Shown: positions 20,071-29,952 of the stretch, piece by piece
How positions within the stretch are numbered: position 1 is the stretch's first letter
How the letters are laid out: every line of letters begins with the position of its first letter
Source of the DNA: Pythium myriotylum
Taxonomy: Eukaryota; Oomycota; Peronosporomycetes; Pythiales; Pythiaceae
Length of the DNA: 64,000 bases
Direction of reading: 5' to 3'
Assembly (NCBI GenBank): GCA_023091665.1
Contig: JALJCQ010000012.1
Location: forward strand, 3,348,001 to 3,412,000
Program-made: the position numbers and the translations under genes
Notes under the pieces: model-generated
Databases searched by the model: none
Told to the model about the DNA's origin: nothing
Seen by the model: only the letters and a program-made list of their open reading frames with translations

Positions 20071-22218
20071 CTACACGTCCTCCAAGAGGAAGGCTCGTCT
20101 CGTCGCGCGCAGCGTGTCTTCGAACTCGAGTGGATACACGACCGCCGTCGACTCGTGGGTGACTTGTGCGCAGGTCACAGCAAAATACTCACTCGTCGAC
20201 AGGTTGCCCAAGTGCTCGCACACAGGCGAACCGCCGAGCTCGACGTCGACGACTTCTATGAACGTGTCCTGGGCCGCGACGACCGACGACTCGCGAAGCA
20301 TCCACGACGGCAAGACCTCGAGCCCAGTAAACTCGAGCCGGATGCGATACAGCTGACTGAGACTTCCGATGGTGTCAGGGAGCTTGGCTAACGGATTTCC
20401 GCTCAGCGACAACGAGCCAAAGGCCTGATTCGCGAAGATTTGGTCTGGAATAAACGAAATGTTGTTGCCGGAGAGCGAGAGCCGAAAGACAAGAAGGTCG
20501 GAAAGTGCGCGTGGGACTTGCTGGATTGAGTTGGTGGCCTCGAGCGAGAAAAACCCGATGGATTTCCACTTGAGCGGTGCGTCCAGTGGCAAATCTTCCA
20601 GGTTCGTCACGCAAAACTCGATATCTTGGAGCGACGGAGGAAAATCATCCGACAAAAGGCCGTCTGGAAGTCTCCCACCCGAGAAATTAGTGCGGACGAT
20701 GTACAAGAGTGCCAGCTGGGGGTGGTGGGTGCCTGTGAGCGCGGCCTGGGCTGACCATGAGCTGATGGAGGAGTTGTAGATTTTGAGCATTTCGAGTTGT
20801 GGCAGGTTCTGGAGCGCTGCTGGAATATTGAGGTCTGAGCAACCTGCCAGGATCAATGCACGCAACCTCTTATCACCAAAACCCTGAAAAGCGTCACCGT
20901 CCAGGGGCCGTGTCTCGCAATTGATTTCTAGAACCGCGCAGTAATAAGTGGTCGAGAGCCACGGACGCAAGTTCAGATAACATCCAGGATTAGCGCTGAT
21001 TCCAGCAATGACTGTGGCATGGATGTGGATAATTCCGACGACAAGTCCCCACAGAATAAAGATCACATCAAAGAAGCGGTAGAATCTCTTCTCTGCAGCC
21101 GATTTCGTTGGCACATGAGGACCAAGGCTAAATATCTGAGACCGAACTTGAATTTTTGGCACATTTCTTCCGTCTCGAATTGCCGTTTGTGCATGTTTCA
21201 ATTCCTTGGGATTTCTTGTTGGTGAGCGAAGCACGAAGCACCCACGAACAGCAAGAAGTGAGACCAGCATGGAGAAAGCGGGCACAACTTTTGTGATTAA
21301 GTCGAAAAAGTCGGTCACGAACACTTGTTGATTTTCGGCAATCGCGTCAATGTACCACGTGTCGTCATAGTAAAACGTCGGAGGAAAATCACCATAGCCG
21401 ATATCAAAAGACCGCTGGTACGGGAGGAATATCACCGTCGGAAACAATGCAAGCGTGATGAAGTCGGAAACCGCATCGAGGGACAGTGCGAGAACACGAT
21501 GGATAGCGATTTGGTGGCCCAGCGCGTTATGCAGTAGCGGTGTGCTCCAGCAGCTCAACATGATGATGAATGCGTACATACGATTGATCCAGACCGTCGG
21601 CACAAGGTGACTGAGTTTCCAGGCCTGATACGTCTGAGATCCAATCTCAGCGACTTCCATGAGTCGGAGCACAATGTCGAAGTGTGCTCCTTCTATACCT
21701 AGCAGCCCATTGTTTCCAAAGACTTTGCTGACATTGGTGCTGACGGAGCTTACGAGTGGCTTCCCCATTACGCGAGAAGCAACACTACGTAGGCTTGAAG
21801 CTCGCTCACTGAATGGTGGGGTCTGCAAAATGACGCGTCGACGGCGCAACGAGCAAAGCAGTAAACGCGCGGTAATGCCTGCGTGGGCAAGAAAGAACAT
21901 ACCGCAGACTGCGATCGTCCATGGAATGAAGTCCACAACCTTTGGCCCGAGTAGGTCGACGATGTCTTCAAGCTTAGCCCAGATAATGTATGTAAGCAAG
22001 CTAGTTGAAGCGAAGAAGTAGGCAGCAGACATAAGATGGAGAGCGAAGATCGCAAACCACACGGCTCGATACTGCCAGATCGATAGTTTGACAATGCATG
22101 GAGTACGTGTTGTGCCCAGATTCCTGAAAAAGCTAATGATGAAGTGCTTGGCGGATGGCATGGCCAAATGTCTTGTTTCTTCGCTCAAAGGGGGTGGTCT
22201 TGCGGGGATTACTTGCAT
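20071..22218 (-). CDS. Polytopic LRR membrane protein, copy A'
   Basis: Product of 715 residues from the ATG at 22218. It has the same architecture as the other copies: two spans near the N-terminus (VWFAIFALHLMSAAYFF; FIPWTIAVCGMFFLAH), family motif SQTYQAWKLSHLVPTVWINRMY, further spans, motif FYYDDTWYIDAIAENQQVF, a last span (FDVIFILWGLVVGIIHI) and then the LRR domain and tail. Its last 189 codons, counting the stop, are base-for-base the segment at 1-566. This is the only complete version of that gene in the window. Function unknown. Confidence 0.87.
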   Translation of the reverse strand: MQVIPARPPPLSEETRHLAMPSAKHFIISFFRNLGTTRTPCIVKLSIWQYRAVWFAIFALHLMSAAYFFASTSLLTYIIWAKLEDIVDLLGPKVVDFIPWTIAVCGMFFLAHAGITARLLLCSLRRRRVILQTPPFSERASSLRSVASRVMGKPLVSSVSTNVSKVFGNNGLLGIEGAHFDIVLRLMEVAEIGSQTYQAWKLSHLVPTVWINRMYAFIIMLSCWSTPLLHNALGHQIAIHRVLALSLDAVSDFITLALFPTVIFLPYQRSFDIGYGDFPPTFYYDDTWYIDAIAENQQVFVTDFFDLITKVVPAFSMLVSLLAVRGCFVLRSPTRNPKELKHAQTAIRDGRNVPKIQVRSQIFSLGPHVPTKSAAEKRFYRFFDVIFILWGLVVGIIHIHATVIAGISANPGCYLNLRPWLSTTYYCAVLEINCETRPLDGDAFQGFGDKRLRALILAGCSDLNIPAALQNLPQLEMLKIYNSSISSWSAQAALTGTHHPQLALLYIVRTNFSGGRLPDGLLSDDFPPSLQDIEFCVTNLEDLPLDAPLKWKSIGFFSLEATNSIQQVPRALSDLLVFRLSLSGNNISFIPDQIFANQAFGSLSLSGNPLAKLPDTIGSLSQLYRIRLEFTGLEVLPSWMLRESSVVAAQDTFIEVVDVELGGSPVCEHLGNLSTSEYFAVTCAQVTHESTAVVYPLEFEDTLRATRRAFLLEDV

Positions 22219-22573
22219 CTTTGAGCGTGTTAGATGTTAGCCGTTGCTGGCCAACAACCGTCTTTGATTGATCACCAGTGCACAGAGAGCCATCGGCCAA
22301 AATTAGCGAAATACGTTCTCTGTCTCACTTTCCAGCCCCAAAGGGTGGCTTTTTTTTGTTTCATAGCATCACGCTTTCGCCCCGACACTATTTATTTCCC
22401 GATCGCTAAAGCTCGCTGGTTCAGCTCGATCAACGAGCTGCACTAAGCTTTATCACATCTTTGCTGAGGAGAATTGCGATGCTTTCATGCGCGCAAAGAC
22501 TCGAACACCACAATCCAAAACTCAAAACCCCAGTCAATCGACAAACGTATTCTAAAACTGCCTCTCTCAGTGC
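22219..22573. other. Intergenic, nothing recognised
   Basis: About 355 bases between two minus-strand LRR genes; it holds the upstream region of copy A' and the 3' flank of copy D. Confidence 0.5.
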
Positions 22574-24682
22574 CTACCGATGTATGGCTTGCCGCAGCAT
22601 CTCGGAGCGCCATGCTCGTCTGCTTTCCTCAAATTCGAGTGGATACTGCACCAGCCAGTCTGTTTCCGTGCCAGGGGAGCAATCTACTTCGAAACATGGC
22701 GTAGTCACTGGTGTCGAGTCACCACTGCAAACAGGGGAACCGCCGAGCATAACATCGACGACCTTGACAAACGTGCTATTAGCAGCTTTCGTGCTCTTGT
22801 CCGTCATCCACACGGGGAGAAAAGTGATGTCCGTGTCGCCCAAGTTGAGAATGTAAAGGTTGTCGAGCGATCCTATCGTTGAAGGCAGTTGAGCTACGGG
22901 GTTCCCGCCTAACAGAAGCATGCTTAAGCTCTGGTGGGCCAAGGTTTCGTCCGCGATGACTGAAATATGGTTCAATGCCAGCGACAAAATCTGCACGTTG
23001 AGTTCGCTCATGATTTGCGGAACTTCGGTGAGATTTGTGCTCGCCTCAATCACCAGATACAATAGCCACGGCCACTTGGTCTTGATCGCCGGTGGCAGAG
23101 TGTTGATGTTGGTTTTACAGAACTCTACATCGATCAATGAGGTCGGGACGTCGTCAGAGAGCATCCCCGGTGGGATCTCGCCATTGGAGAAGTTGGTGTG
23201 GACGAAAAAGAGCTGAACAAACTCAGGATTCGTGGTCCCAGTATAGGCCGCTTGCAGCGGCCAGCTGGAAATTGACGAATTGTATATCTTTATCATCCAG
23301 AGTCGAGAAAACTGTTGAATCCTCGTCGGCATCTCCAGCTCAGGGCAGCTCGCAATGACTAGCCCTCGAAGACTGGCCTTCTTGAATCCCGTGAGCGCCT
23401 TTTCCATGTCTGACTGGTGCCCGCGGTGGCCAAGCACGTCACAATTGACCTCAAAGACCGCGCAGTTATACTCGGTCGAGAACCATGGACGCAGATTGAG
23501 GTAGCAACTTGGATGGAAGCTTTGAGTGGCGATCGTCGACGCGTGGATGTGAATCACACCAACTGCCGTGCCCCAAAGTAGTAAGACAATATCGTGTAGC
23601 CGATAACGCCGGTGCACGTGCCCTGTATTTGGCGAGCTTGTAGCTTTAAGGCTACGGCTCAAGTTGCTCTGGGCGGGGACGATGTGTGTTAGAGATACCT
23701 TCGCAACCACAAAACTCCTACGAAGAGTGAGTAGCGCGAAGAGCATAGCAAATGCGGGCAAAATCTTTGTGATCAAATCCAAGGGGCTCATAACGAACAG
23801 CTGCTGGTTCTCGGCGACCCCATTGATGAACCAAGTGTCTTCATAGTAATTTGTGTGCGGAAAGTCATGGATCGCGGTTATGAAAGAGGTCACGTATGGC
23901 ATGAATATCGCAAGCGGGAATAACGTGATAACAACGAAGTTGAGAATCGCGTTCAGTGTTAGCCCCGCTACCCGATATAAGGCAGGGCATGCACCAAAAC
24001 GACGATGCAGGAACGGGGAGCCCCAGCAACCCAGAACGATTACGGTGACGAGCATACGGTTGATCCAGACTGTTGGTACGAGTCGGCTGAGTTTCCAGGC
24101 TTGGTAGGTTTGTGCTGCCTTTTCCGCCAGCTCCGACAATCCAAATACTGCTTCGTAATACGCACCTTCGATGTCAAAGATACTTCGATAGAGCGATGCA
24201 ATATCGAAAGGCACAACTCGCCTTCTTGGTTTAGAGCTGCCTATGGATGATGGCCAACGAGCGCAAGATGCACCCCACGCGAATGTGAGTTGCTTGTGGC
24301 GGAGCGATCCGAATATGGCAGTCAAAGCACAGATGCCATTAATCGCAGAGAGGAACGAGCTCAAGATAATCACACACGGGAAGAACCGAAGAATGTCCGG
24401 CCCCAGAACCCCCACGAGCTCGTCAACCTGGACCCAGACAATGTAGTAGTGCAGATACGCGACGTTGAAGAAGTGGATGGTACCGAGCACGTTCAGAGAG
24501 AGTATTCCAATCCACGCGACAGCGAAGCGACACGGCGATAGCTCGATCGTGCAAGACACACGTGATCTTCCGTGGACTTGGGCAAGGGTCGAAGTGTTCT
24601 GTAACCATGGTAGTTTCTTGAGCACGGGAGCAAGCCCAGCTCGTGCACTCACAACCCGATCACCATCCATGTGTCTGCTCAT
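22574..24682 (-). CDS. Polytopic LRR membrane protein, copy D
   Basis: Product of 702 residues from the ATG at 24682. It has the family layout: hydrophobic segments after CRFAVAWIGILSL and in FFPCVIILSSFLSAINGI, QTYQAWKLSRLVPTVWINRM, NYYEDTWFINGVAENQQLF, a last span (HDIVLLLWGTAVGVIHI), then LRRs (LSLALNHISVIADETL, MLLLGGNPVAQLPSTIGSL) and a YPLEFEESRRAW-like end. It is outside the inverted arms and clearly diverged. A TCATTGATTTCACTTTG stretch about 15 bases before the ATG (minus strand) resembles a core promoter. Role unknown. Confidence 0.86.
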   Translation of the reverse strand: MSRHMDGDRVVSARAGLAPVLKKLPWLQNTSTLAQVHGRSRVSCTIELSPCRFAVAWIGILSLNVLGTIHFFNVAYLHYYIVWVQVDELVGVLGPDILRFFPCVIILSSFLSAINGICALTAIFGSLRHKQLTFAWGASCARWPSSIGSSKPRRRVVPFDIASLYRSIFDIEGAYYEAVFGLSELAEKAAQTYQAWKLSRLVPTVWINRMLVTVIVLGCWGSPFLHRRFGACPALYRVAGLTLNAILNFVVITLFPLAIFMPYVTSFITAIHDFPHTNYYEDTWFINGVAENQQLFVMSPLDLITKILPAFAMLFALLTLRRSFVVAKVSLTHIVPAQSNLSRSLKATSSPNTGHVHRRYRLHDIVLLLWGTAVGVIHIHASTIATQSFHPSCYLNLRPWFSTEYNCAVFEVNCDVLGHRGHQSDMEKALTGFKKASLRGLVIASCPELEMPTRIQQFSRLWMIKIYNSSISSWPLQAAYTGTTNPEFVQLFFVHTNFSNGEIPPGMLSDDVPTSLIDVEFCKTNINTLPPAIKTKWPWLLYLVIEASTNLTEVPQIMSELNVQILSLALNHISVIADETLAHQSLSMLLLGGNPVAQLPSTIGSLDNLYILNLGDTDITFLPVWMTDKSTKAANSTFVKVVDVMLGGSPVCSGDSTPVTTPCFEVDCSPGTETDWLVQYPLEFEESRRAWRSEMLRQAIHR

Positions 24683-25261
24683 AAGTGTTGTTCACAAAGT
24701 GAAATCAATGAGTCCGATGTCGGAATTAGCCATCTCTATGAAGCCAATAATAGCATGTGCCGTGGTTGTACACCCCTCGACACTGGCACGGCTACACAAA
24801 AGTTGTTATTTCCGAAGTTGTTTCTCACGGTCTCATCTTGAGGCCGCAACCTTTCACTCACCAGTGGCACCCCACTAGGTGGATCTGATGATGAACAAGG
24901 TGAAGTCTGTTGATCGCAATTAAGGTACCCTTGTAGCTAGAGCTGGATGCGGTCCTGAGTTACCGTGGGTCAGCCTGGCTGGCAAGTGCTCGGTGGATCA
25001 AAGAGGCTGCCTCTCTCTAGAGCATGAGAGGCCATCTCGCCGTGGTCATTCGTTGGGTCAACGACGACAAGTACCCATGACGAAAGTTTGTGTAGTTCAA
25101 CGGGCCGTTCTATTGCATCAAGTTACAATTTACACCGAACATGCTCACAACGGGAGAACCTAACCAGCGCCTGAGCAAGAACGCGAAGCGCATCCACTGT
25201 GCGTGTACACTGCTCACCAATCGAAACTCTCATCACACAAATCTCGTGCTGCTATCTTGCC
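24683..25261. other. Intergenic, nothing recognised
   Basis: Between the start of LRR copy D and the stop of the disrupted secreted-protein gene. Only short frames. Confidence 0.5.
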
Positions 25262-26401
25262 CTAAACTTCCTTGTCGAAGAACGAAGTGCGCACGATCGG
25301 CACGTTCATGACGATAGACCCGGCGGCGTTGTCCGGCACCCACATGAGTAGTGAGCCACCGCCTGTGCCTGGGATACCAAAGAGGCCCGCACGCCAGCGG
25401 TCCAGGTAGAGTGTCTTGCCCTTAAACTCAGAGAGCGGCTTGGAGAATGCGACGGGTGCGCCCTTTGCGACTGGTACGCTGTATACTTTCTTGCCACCAG
25501 AATAGACATTGACCTTGACGTCGTGCTTGTCGACGCTCTTGAATGTAATGGTAAGCTTGCCATCGCCCGATGCCTTCCATGTGCACGTAGACCCACTGAA
25601 GGCTTTCTGCACCGTTTCCAGACCTAGCGCCTTGTCTACCGGGCCATCCTGAATTGCTGCGCGGTATTGTGTCGGACCGCAGATCGGGTTGGGAAATTTG
25701 CGCACGAGTGTGACGATGCCTGTCTTGTCTGCGGAGCCGAGGCCGTCAAACACGATCTGGAAGTTCTGCAGCTTGAAAAACTTGATCGATTGCATGAATC
25801 CTTTCTTGTCAAAGACGTGACCCAGGATCTGGTCCACGATGACCTGGAGAGCAGTAATAATCTCACCCTGCACCTTGGGGTCATTCGGGCCTGCACATTT
25901 CGTCGCGGCAGCTGGTAGCTCCTCCATGATGAGTTTAGACTTGAGCACGACAAATTGTAAGTACTCGAGGTTGGCGGTCGGCTGGTTCTTCATGATATCC
26001 TTGACGTCGTCTTCCACTCTCTTGACGTAGTCCTTGAGGATCTTGCCGCAGGCTGCGCTGTTAGATGCGAACATTTTCACATCGTCGACCGTCAGCGTGG
26101 GCAGCACGACCCCTGATGTCGGCGCGGGGGCCGTAGCTGCAGGCGCACCGGACGCCGGAAGTGCCTTCGCCGTGGTGCTCCCTCCCTTCGTGAACCCTTT
26201 GAAAAAGTCCAAGAACTTGGTCTTGAATGTGTCAATGTTTTCCTTGTTGACGATGTTCTTGTCGAGAATCGTGGCAACGACGGGGCGGAGAATGCTAAGC
26301 ACCCCCTTGGTCTCGTTGAACGCCCCTGCGAGTGGCTGTCCAATACAGGTAGCAATGGCCATCGGCAAGTCGTAGGCTACGAGGTCGCTCTTGTCGACAA
26401 T
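25262..26401 (-). pseudogene. C-terminal part of secreted-protein gene split by DIRS insertion
   Basis: About 379 residues homologous to the C-terminal part of the secreted proteins at 55650 and 59925, starting at VDKSDLVAYDLPMAIATC (paralogue: SNADFVVYDVPAAIATC) and ending in the shared IYID/LYLDRWRAGLFG, MGTGGGSLLMWVP-type block. There is no start codon or signal peptide on this piece. The matching N-terminal part lies at 31700-32500 on the same strand. Removing the bases between the two AAT trinucleotides (26399-26401 and 31700-31702) leaves the frame continuous, for a total of 645 codons, against 653 and 619 in the paralogues. Confidence 0.88.
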
Positions 26402-26552
26402 GACACCTTTCCGTCCACGGAAACCTCCATTTACACAACGTCGTGTCAGGAAGAGAAGGATAGTAATTGGGTCAGGGGCAAAACCATAGATTGATCATCA
26501 AGATACAAGCTGACGCGTCTCGTTGGCACTCGACTGCGAGACTGCCCCAAGG

Positions 26553-27648
26553 TTATGCGTAGCTTGCATCCGATTGATCAACTCTGGTGTCCGCCCTTGA
26601 CCCTGACACCATGGCTGGCGCGAGAGCTGTCGTTACTTCGGTCGTTAGCCTCATGTAGCGGCGAACTGTGTCAGAGATCCAGCGGCCCTGGAACTGGATC
26701 GTCGCTTGGTCGACGCCTGCTCGATACAAGTGGGTTGCACCGCCAATACGCAGGGAATGCGTGCTGAAACACTCCGAGTTGGTCCCAATGTCGCCAGCCG
26801 CAAGCTTCAGGGTTCTTGATACGTCGTCCGCAGAGATGATGTGTACAAAGCCGTTCACGGAGACGGTGGCTAGAGGCCACTGCATTGGAAGTGGAGAGTG
26901 GGCGCTCTTCAAAAGCATCGCCCCGAGAACTGGGCAGATGAATCGATGACCGGACCGAGTAAGAACCCGCAATTCTCGATGGCCTCGTTGGTCAGTTTTC
27001 GATCCCCTTAAACACATACGAACCGAGTGCGCTCGGTTTGGGCATGTAGTTGTTGAGCCTTGGGCATCTAGAACGTCGACATCTTCATCTCGCAGTGAAA
27101 ACCACTTGAACGTGATTCCTTGGGCGACGATCTCTGACCTTCGCAGCAAAAAGAAGAAGGCCAGGCACAAAACGCCCCAGAGAGCGCGGTCAAATGCTTT
27201 GCTCAGGTTGAGATGCTGGAGACACGTTTCCAACAGTCGTATAGACACTGGAGCTTTGGTTCTGGGCGGCTTGTCAGTCGAGCAACGCCTTTGAGAAGCA
27301 TGGAAACTTGTGGATGGCCGATAGGGAAGTCACACCCCGAGGCTGCAAAAAAAAAATGGTGAATGCCGTGTAGGACGTTCGTGATTGACGAGCTCTGGAG
27401 GGGTCTATTCGAACCAGACCGTGGTTGGGCACATTCAAGGATAAATGCCGAGACGACCATGACGCGATTTCGGGGCGACTAAACTGTAGGAGAGGATCGA
27501 CTTGGCGGGCGCGACAGAACATCAACCAACGATTGAAGTGGCGTCGGTATTTGTCATAGGTGGACGAAGCAACGGAGTGCTCGCGCAAATGTCGAGCCAA
27601 AGACTGTCGAAATGGATCGGGGACAGGTGACTCTGAACCTGTGACCAA
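26553..27648 (-). pseudogene. DIRS tyrosine recombinase, frameshifted
   Basis: The catalytic domain is read in 26553-27248: Arg in FFLLRRSEIV, HSLRIGGA (H-x-x-R), the Trp in QFQGRWISD and Tyr in RRYMRLT. The N-terminal core-binding part is spread over two other frames. STYDKYRRHFNRWLMFC lies in the frame ending upstream, then FILECAQ ... HHFFFAASGCDFPIGHPQVSMLLKG in a second frame. So frameshifts lie near 27455 and near 27245. All catalytic residues are still present. A 10-A run at 27347-27356 lies inside. The element's recombinase is probably not produced from this copy unless the indels are sequencing errors. Confidence 0.82.
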
Positions 27649-29582
27649 CCAGACATAGCTGCGTTAAATATCAATTTGTTCCGATGCGACTGTGTGAGGC
27701 GAGATCCGAGATCAGCAACTTGGTTCGATGAACCCGGCACGTGAACGGAGCTGAACCTGAGATTGTATCGAACTTCCCATGTACTCAATAGTCGGATGAG
27801 GACCTGCGCCCGAGTATTCCGGGAGTGCATACGGGTTTGCCACGCAACAGCCGAAGTATTGTCAATTCGGAACTGAACGTGACATGGACGTCCAGCAGAT
27901 GCAACAGACGCACTCCAAATACTCCCCCAGTGGAAAGCCGCATGTGCGCATGACAAAAGCTCGCGGTAATTGATATCAAACTGGTTGATGTGCTTGATCT
28001 TAAAGTCGTGCAGTAACGCAATTTCGGTGGGATCAAACGCGTGGGTCAGCACCTGGCGGTTGCGAGTGTCTACTGCACACAGGCCATAGTCAGAAGCGTC
28101 CACCGCTACCACAACGTCAGGGACGGGGATTTCCCCAAAGAAGCGAAGAGGGACACCGTTGAGCCGGTCAGAGTGCAGAATGAGCCACCACCATTCTAAA
28201 TCTTGTCGCATGGTAGTTGTGATGGCAACACGGCGCACGCGAAGCAGCGAACGCTCTTGGTGTTGAAGCCGCTGCATGAAAGGACGGGCTGACCGTAGAC
28301 ATGTAGCCACATGGCGTAGGGAACCGAGAAGAGAACGATACTCGGACACTGTGATACTGGACGCTGTGTACGTGCGACACACAAGTCTTCGTGCTTTGGC
28401 GATTTTATCGGGTGGCATGGCCACCGTTCGAGAAGCCGTATCGAATTGGAGACCGAGGACCTTCAGACACGTTGCCCACGAGGTGAACTTGTCTTCGTTA
28501 ATAGCATCAGCACCTAAAATCGTGATCATAGCTGATCGGAGCGACCGAGCAACTGCGTCGTGCTCCGAAGTGGCAACGCAAACGTGGTCATCGACCCAGT
28601 GGTAAGCAAAGCAAGGTTCATCACTGCTCCCAGTGAGTGTAGAGCCGTGAACATACGAGATAGCTCCACCGTAAAGCTCACCTGGAGAAGCCGTCCAGCC
28701 AAACGGGGCAGAAAGATCAATAATGAGAGCATTCAGACTGGGAATGTGACCGCCAAAGAGGTGCACCGAGTCGCTGTGAATAGAACAGTGACGGAACGCC
28801 GCCGCCACGTCACCGGACATGAGACTTGGGGGCGCTGATTCCGTGTGGGTGTCGGCAACTATCGCGGCTGCGATCGTGGACGGGGGAAGGTATGTTGGCT
28901 TTGGTACGGTGTTGGGGTCGGTGTAGTCATTGACTGACCGGTTTGCTGGATGTGAAAGGTCATGAATCAACCTACCGAAGAACTGTGGGTCCGCACCGCT
29001 TTTGTCGACCACACCGAATGGACTGATGTGGATCTGGGGCCAAAGCTTCAAAATATCCAGATCGAGCACAAGACAGCGGCCAGCGTCTTGTTCTTTTCGG
29101 ATGTTCTTGACGAGCACGTTTAGCCTCAGCTCGGCCGACCTATGGTTCTTCGGGGGCGCTTTCTGTACTGGCATCGAATTGAGTAGCTTCACGCGGAGGC
29201 CTTGTTCCGCAAGCTGAACAACTGCGTCTCTATGATCGTATCCTGTGCATGCAGCCGCAATCTTTGACGGGTCGACAGCTTTATTGGGTCGATAGTCGTC
29301 GTCGGTTTGAAAGCGCCACAGCTCTACGAACTCCTTCAGAGTCGGGCGCGTGCGACGGATGAACTCGGACAACGTCGACTTCGTGCGTTCGTCTAGATGG
29401 AAGTGCGGTCGATCGGAATCGCCCGAATACAAGGGAGTCGATGTGTCTGGAAGTCCTAATCGAGCTGCGCATTGATAAATTCTCGTCGGCGTTGCTCCCA
29501 CAAACTGGCTGAGAGTCGAGCGGTGGAGAGGAGCGTGGCGAGCTGCTCGGGGGAGGGAGCCTGATGTCGAGGGGTCGGAAGG
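27522..29582 (-). CDS. DIRS reverse transcriptase/RNase H
   Basis: Open frame of about 680 codons; no ATG opens it (the usual caller starts at GTG 29501; a stop lies at 29583-29585), so the true start or a frameshift from the preceding ORF is unresolved. RT motifs are visible: FGRLIHDLSHP, GDVAAAFRHCSIH and the active site HWVDDHV, where DIRS/LTR enzymes have xxDD. The thumb-side KVLGLQFDT and LLGSLRHVATCLRSARPF follow. RNase H: VVAVDASDYGLCAVD, INYRELLSCAHA, FRIDNTSAVAW and VPGSSNQVADLGSR. It overlaps the recombinase frame by about 125 bases, typical of DIRS elements. It copies element RNA through a circular intermediate in the known family. Confidence 0.88.
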   Translation of the reverse strand, partial: PSDPSTSGSLPRAARHAPLHRSTLSQFVGATPTRIYQCAARLGLPDTSTPLYSGDSDRPHFHLDERTKSTLSEFIRRTRPTLKEFVELWRFQTDDDYRPNKAVDPSKIAAACTGYDHRDAVVQLAEQGLRVKLLNSMPVQKAPPKNHRSAELRLNVLVKNIRKEQDAGRCLVLDLDILKLWPQIHISPFGVVDKSGADPQFFGRLIHDLSHPANRSVNDYTDPNTVPKPTYLPPSTIAAAIVADTHTESAPPSLMSGDVAAAFRHCSIHSDSVHLFGGHIPSLNALIIDLSAPFGWTASPGELYGGAISYVHGSTLTGSSDEPCFAYHWVDDHVCVATSEHDAVARSLRSAMITILGADAINEDKFTSWATCLKVLGLQFDTASRTVAMPPDKIAKARRLVCRTYTASSITVSEYRSLLGSLRHVATCLRSARPFMQRLQHQERSLLRVRRVAITTTMRQDLEWWWLILHSDRLNGVPLRFFGEIPVPDVVVAVDASDYGLCAVDTRNRQVLTHAFDPTEIALLHDFKIKHINQFDINYRELLSCAHAAFHWGSIWSASVASAGRPCHVQFRIDNTSAVAWQTRMHSRNTRAQVLIRLLSTWEVRYNLRFSSVHVPGSSNQVADLGSRLTQSHRNKLIFNAAMSGWSQVQSHLSPIHFDSLWLDICASTPLLRPPMTNTDATSIVG

Positions 29583-29952
29583 TTAGACTGCGTGCTGGCG
29601 CTAGGAGAGGAGGTCGACATAGGAATTGTCTATAGAAATAGGAGAGGGGAGTGAGAGAGAAGTATATGCTCAAGGCGAGGGTGGGTGGAGGGGCCATGGA
29701 TGGAGATGAGAAGGGGGGTAGGTAGCCCAAGGGAGTGAGACGAAGACAGAAAGAGAGATAGAGAGAGATTACACTCGGTGTGGTGTGGGGAGAGGTAGCT
29801 CGGGAGATACAAGCGAGTTGCGATCCATCCATGGCCCAATTGAAAGCACTTACCCTGGTTGGGTGAGGAACAACGGAAGACGGAGACGGTACTTGCGGGC
29901 GAACTCGAATGATCGATTTAGAACTGCTACAAGTACGTGTCTCCGAGAACCA
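29583..29952. other. Purine-rich spacer inside the DIRS element
   Basis: Between the gag-like and RT frames. Strongly strand-biased (G/A-rich on +) from about 29640 to 29790. No convincing coding content. Confidence 0.5.

Larger units (their letters stand above)
17111..20636. repeat. Right arm of large inverted duplication
   Basis: Reverse complement of 1-3590. The part 17514-20636 is gap-free and nearly identical to 1-3123; 17111-17513 is diverged, with indels. The arm contains a full LRR gene (17514-19604) and the 3' quarter of the next (20071-22218). Similarity to the left arm cannot be followed beyond 20636 because the left arm runs out of the window. Confidence 0.93.

Noticed and set aside
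1..20636. Inverted arms as terminal inverted repeats of a giant transposon
   Set aside because: The spacer has no transposase, polymerase or integrase; it contains ordinary genes. The arms are themselves gene copies, so a segmental duplication fits better.
27274..27648. Independent gene of 124 codons
   Set aside because: It carries the core-binding part of the DIRS recombinase and is one piece of a frameshifted ORF.
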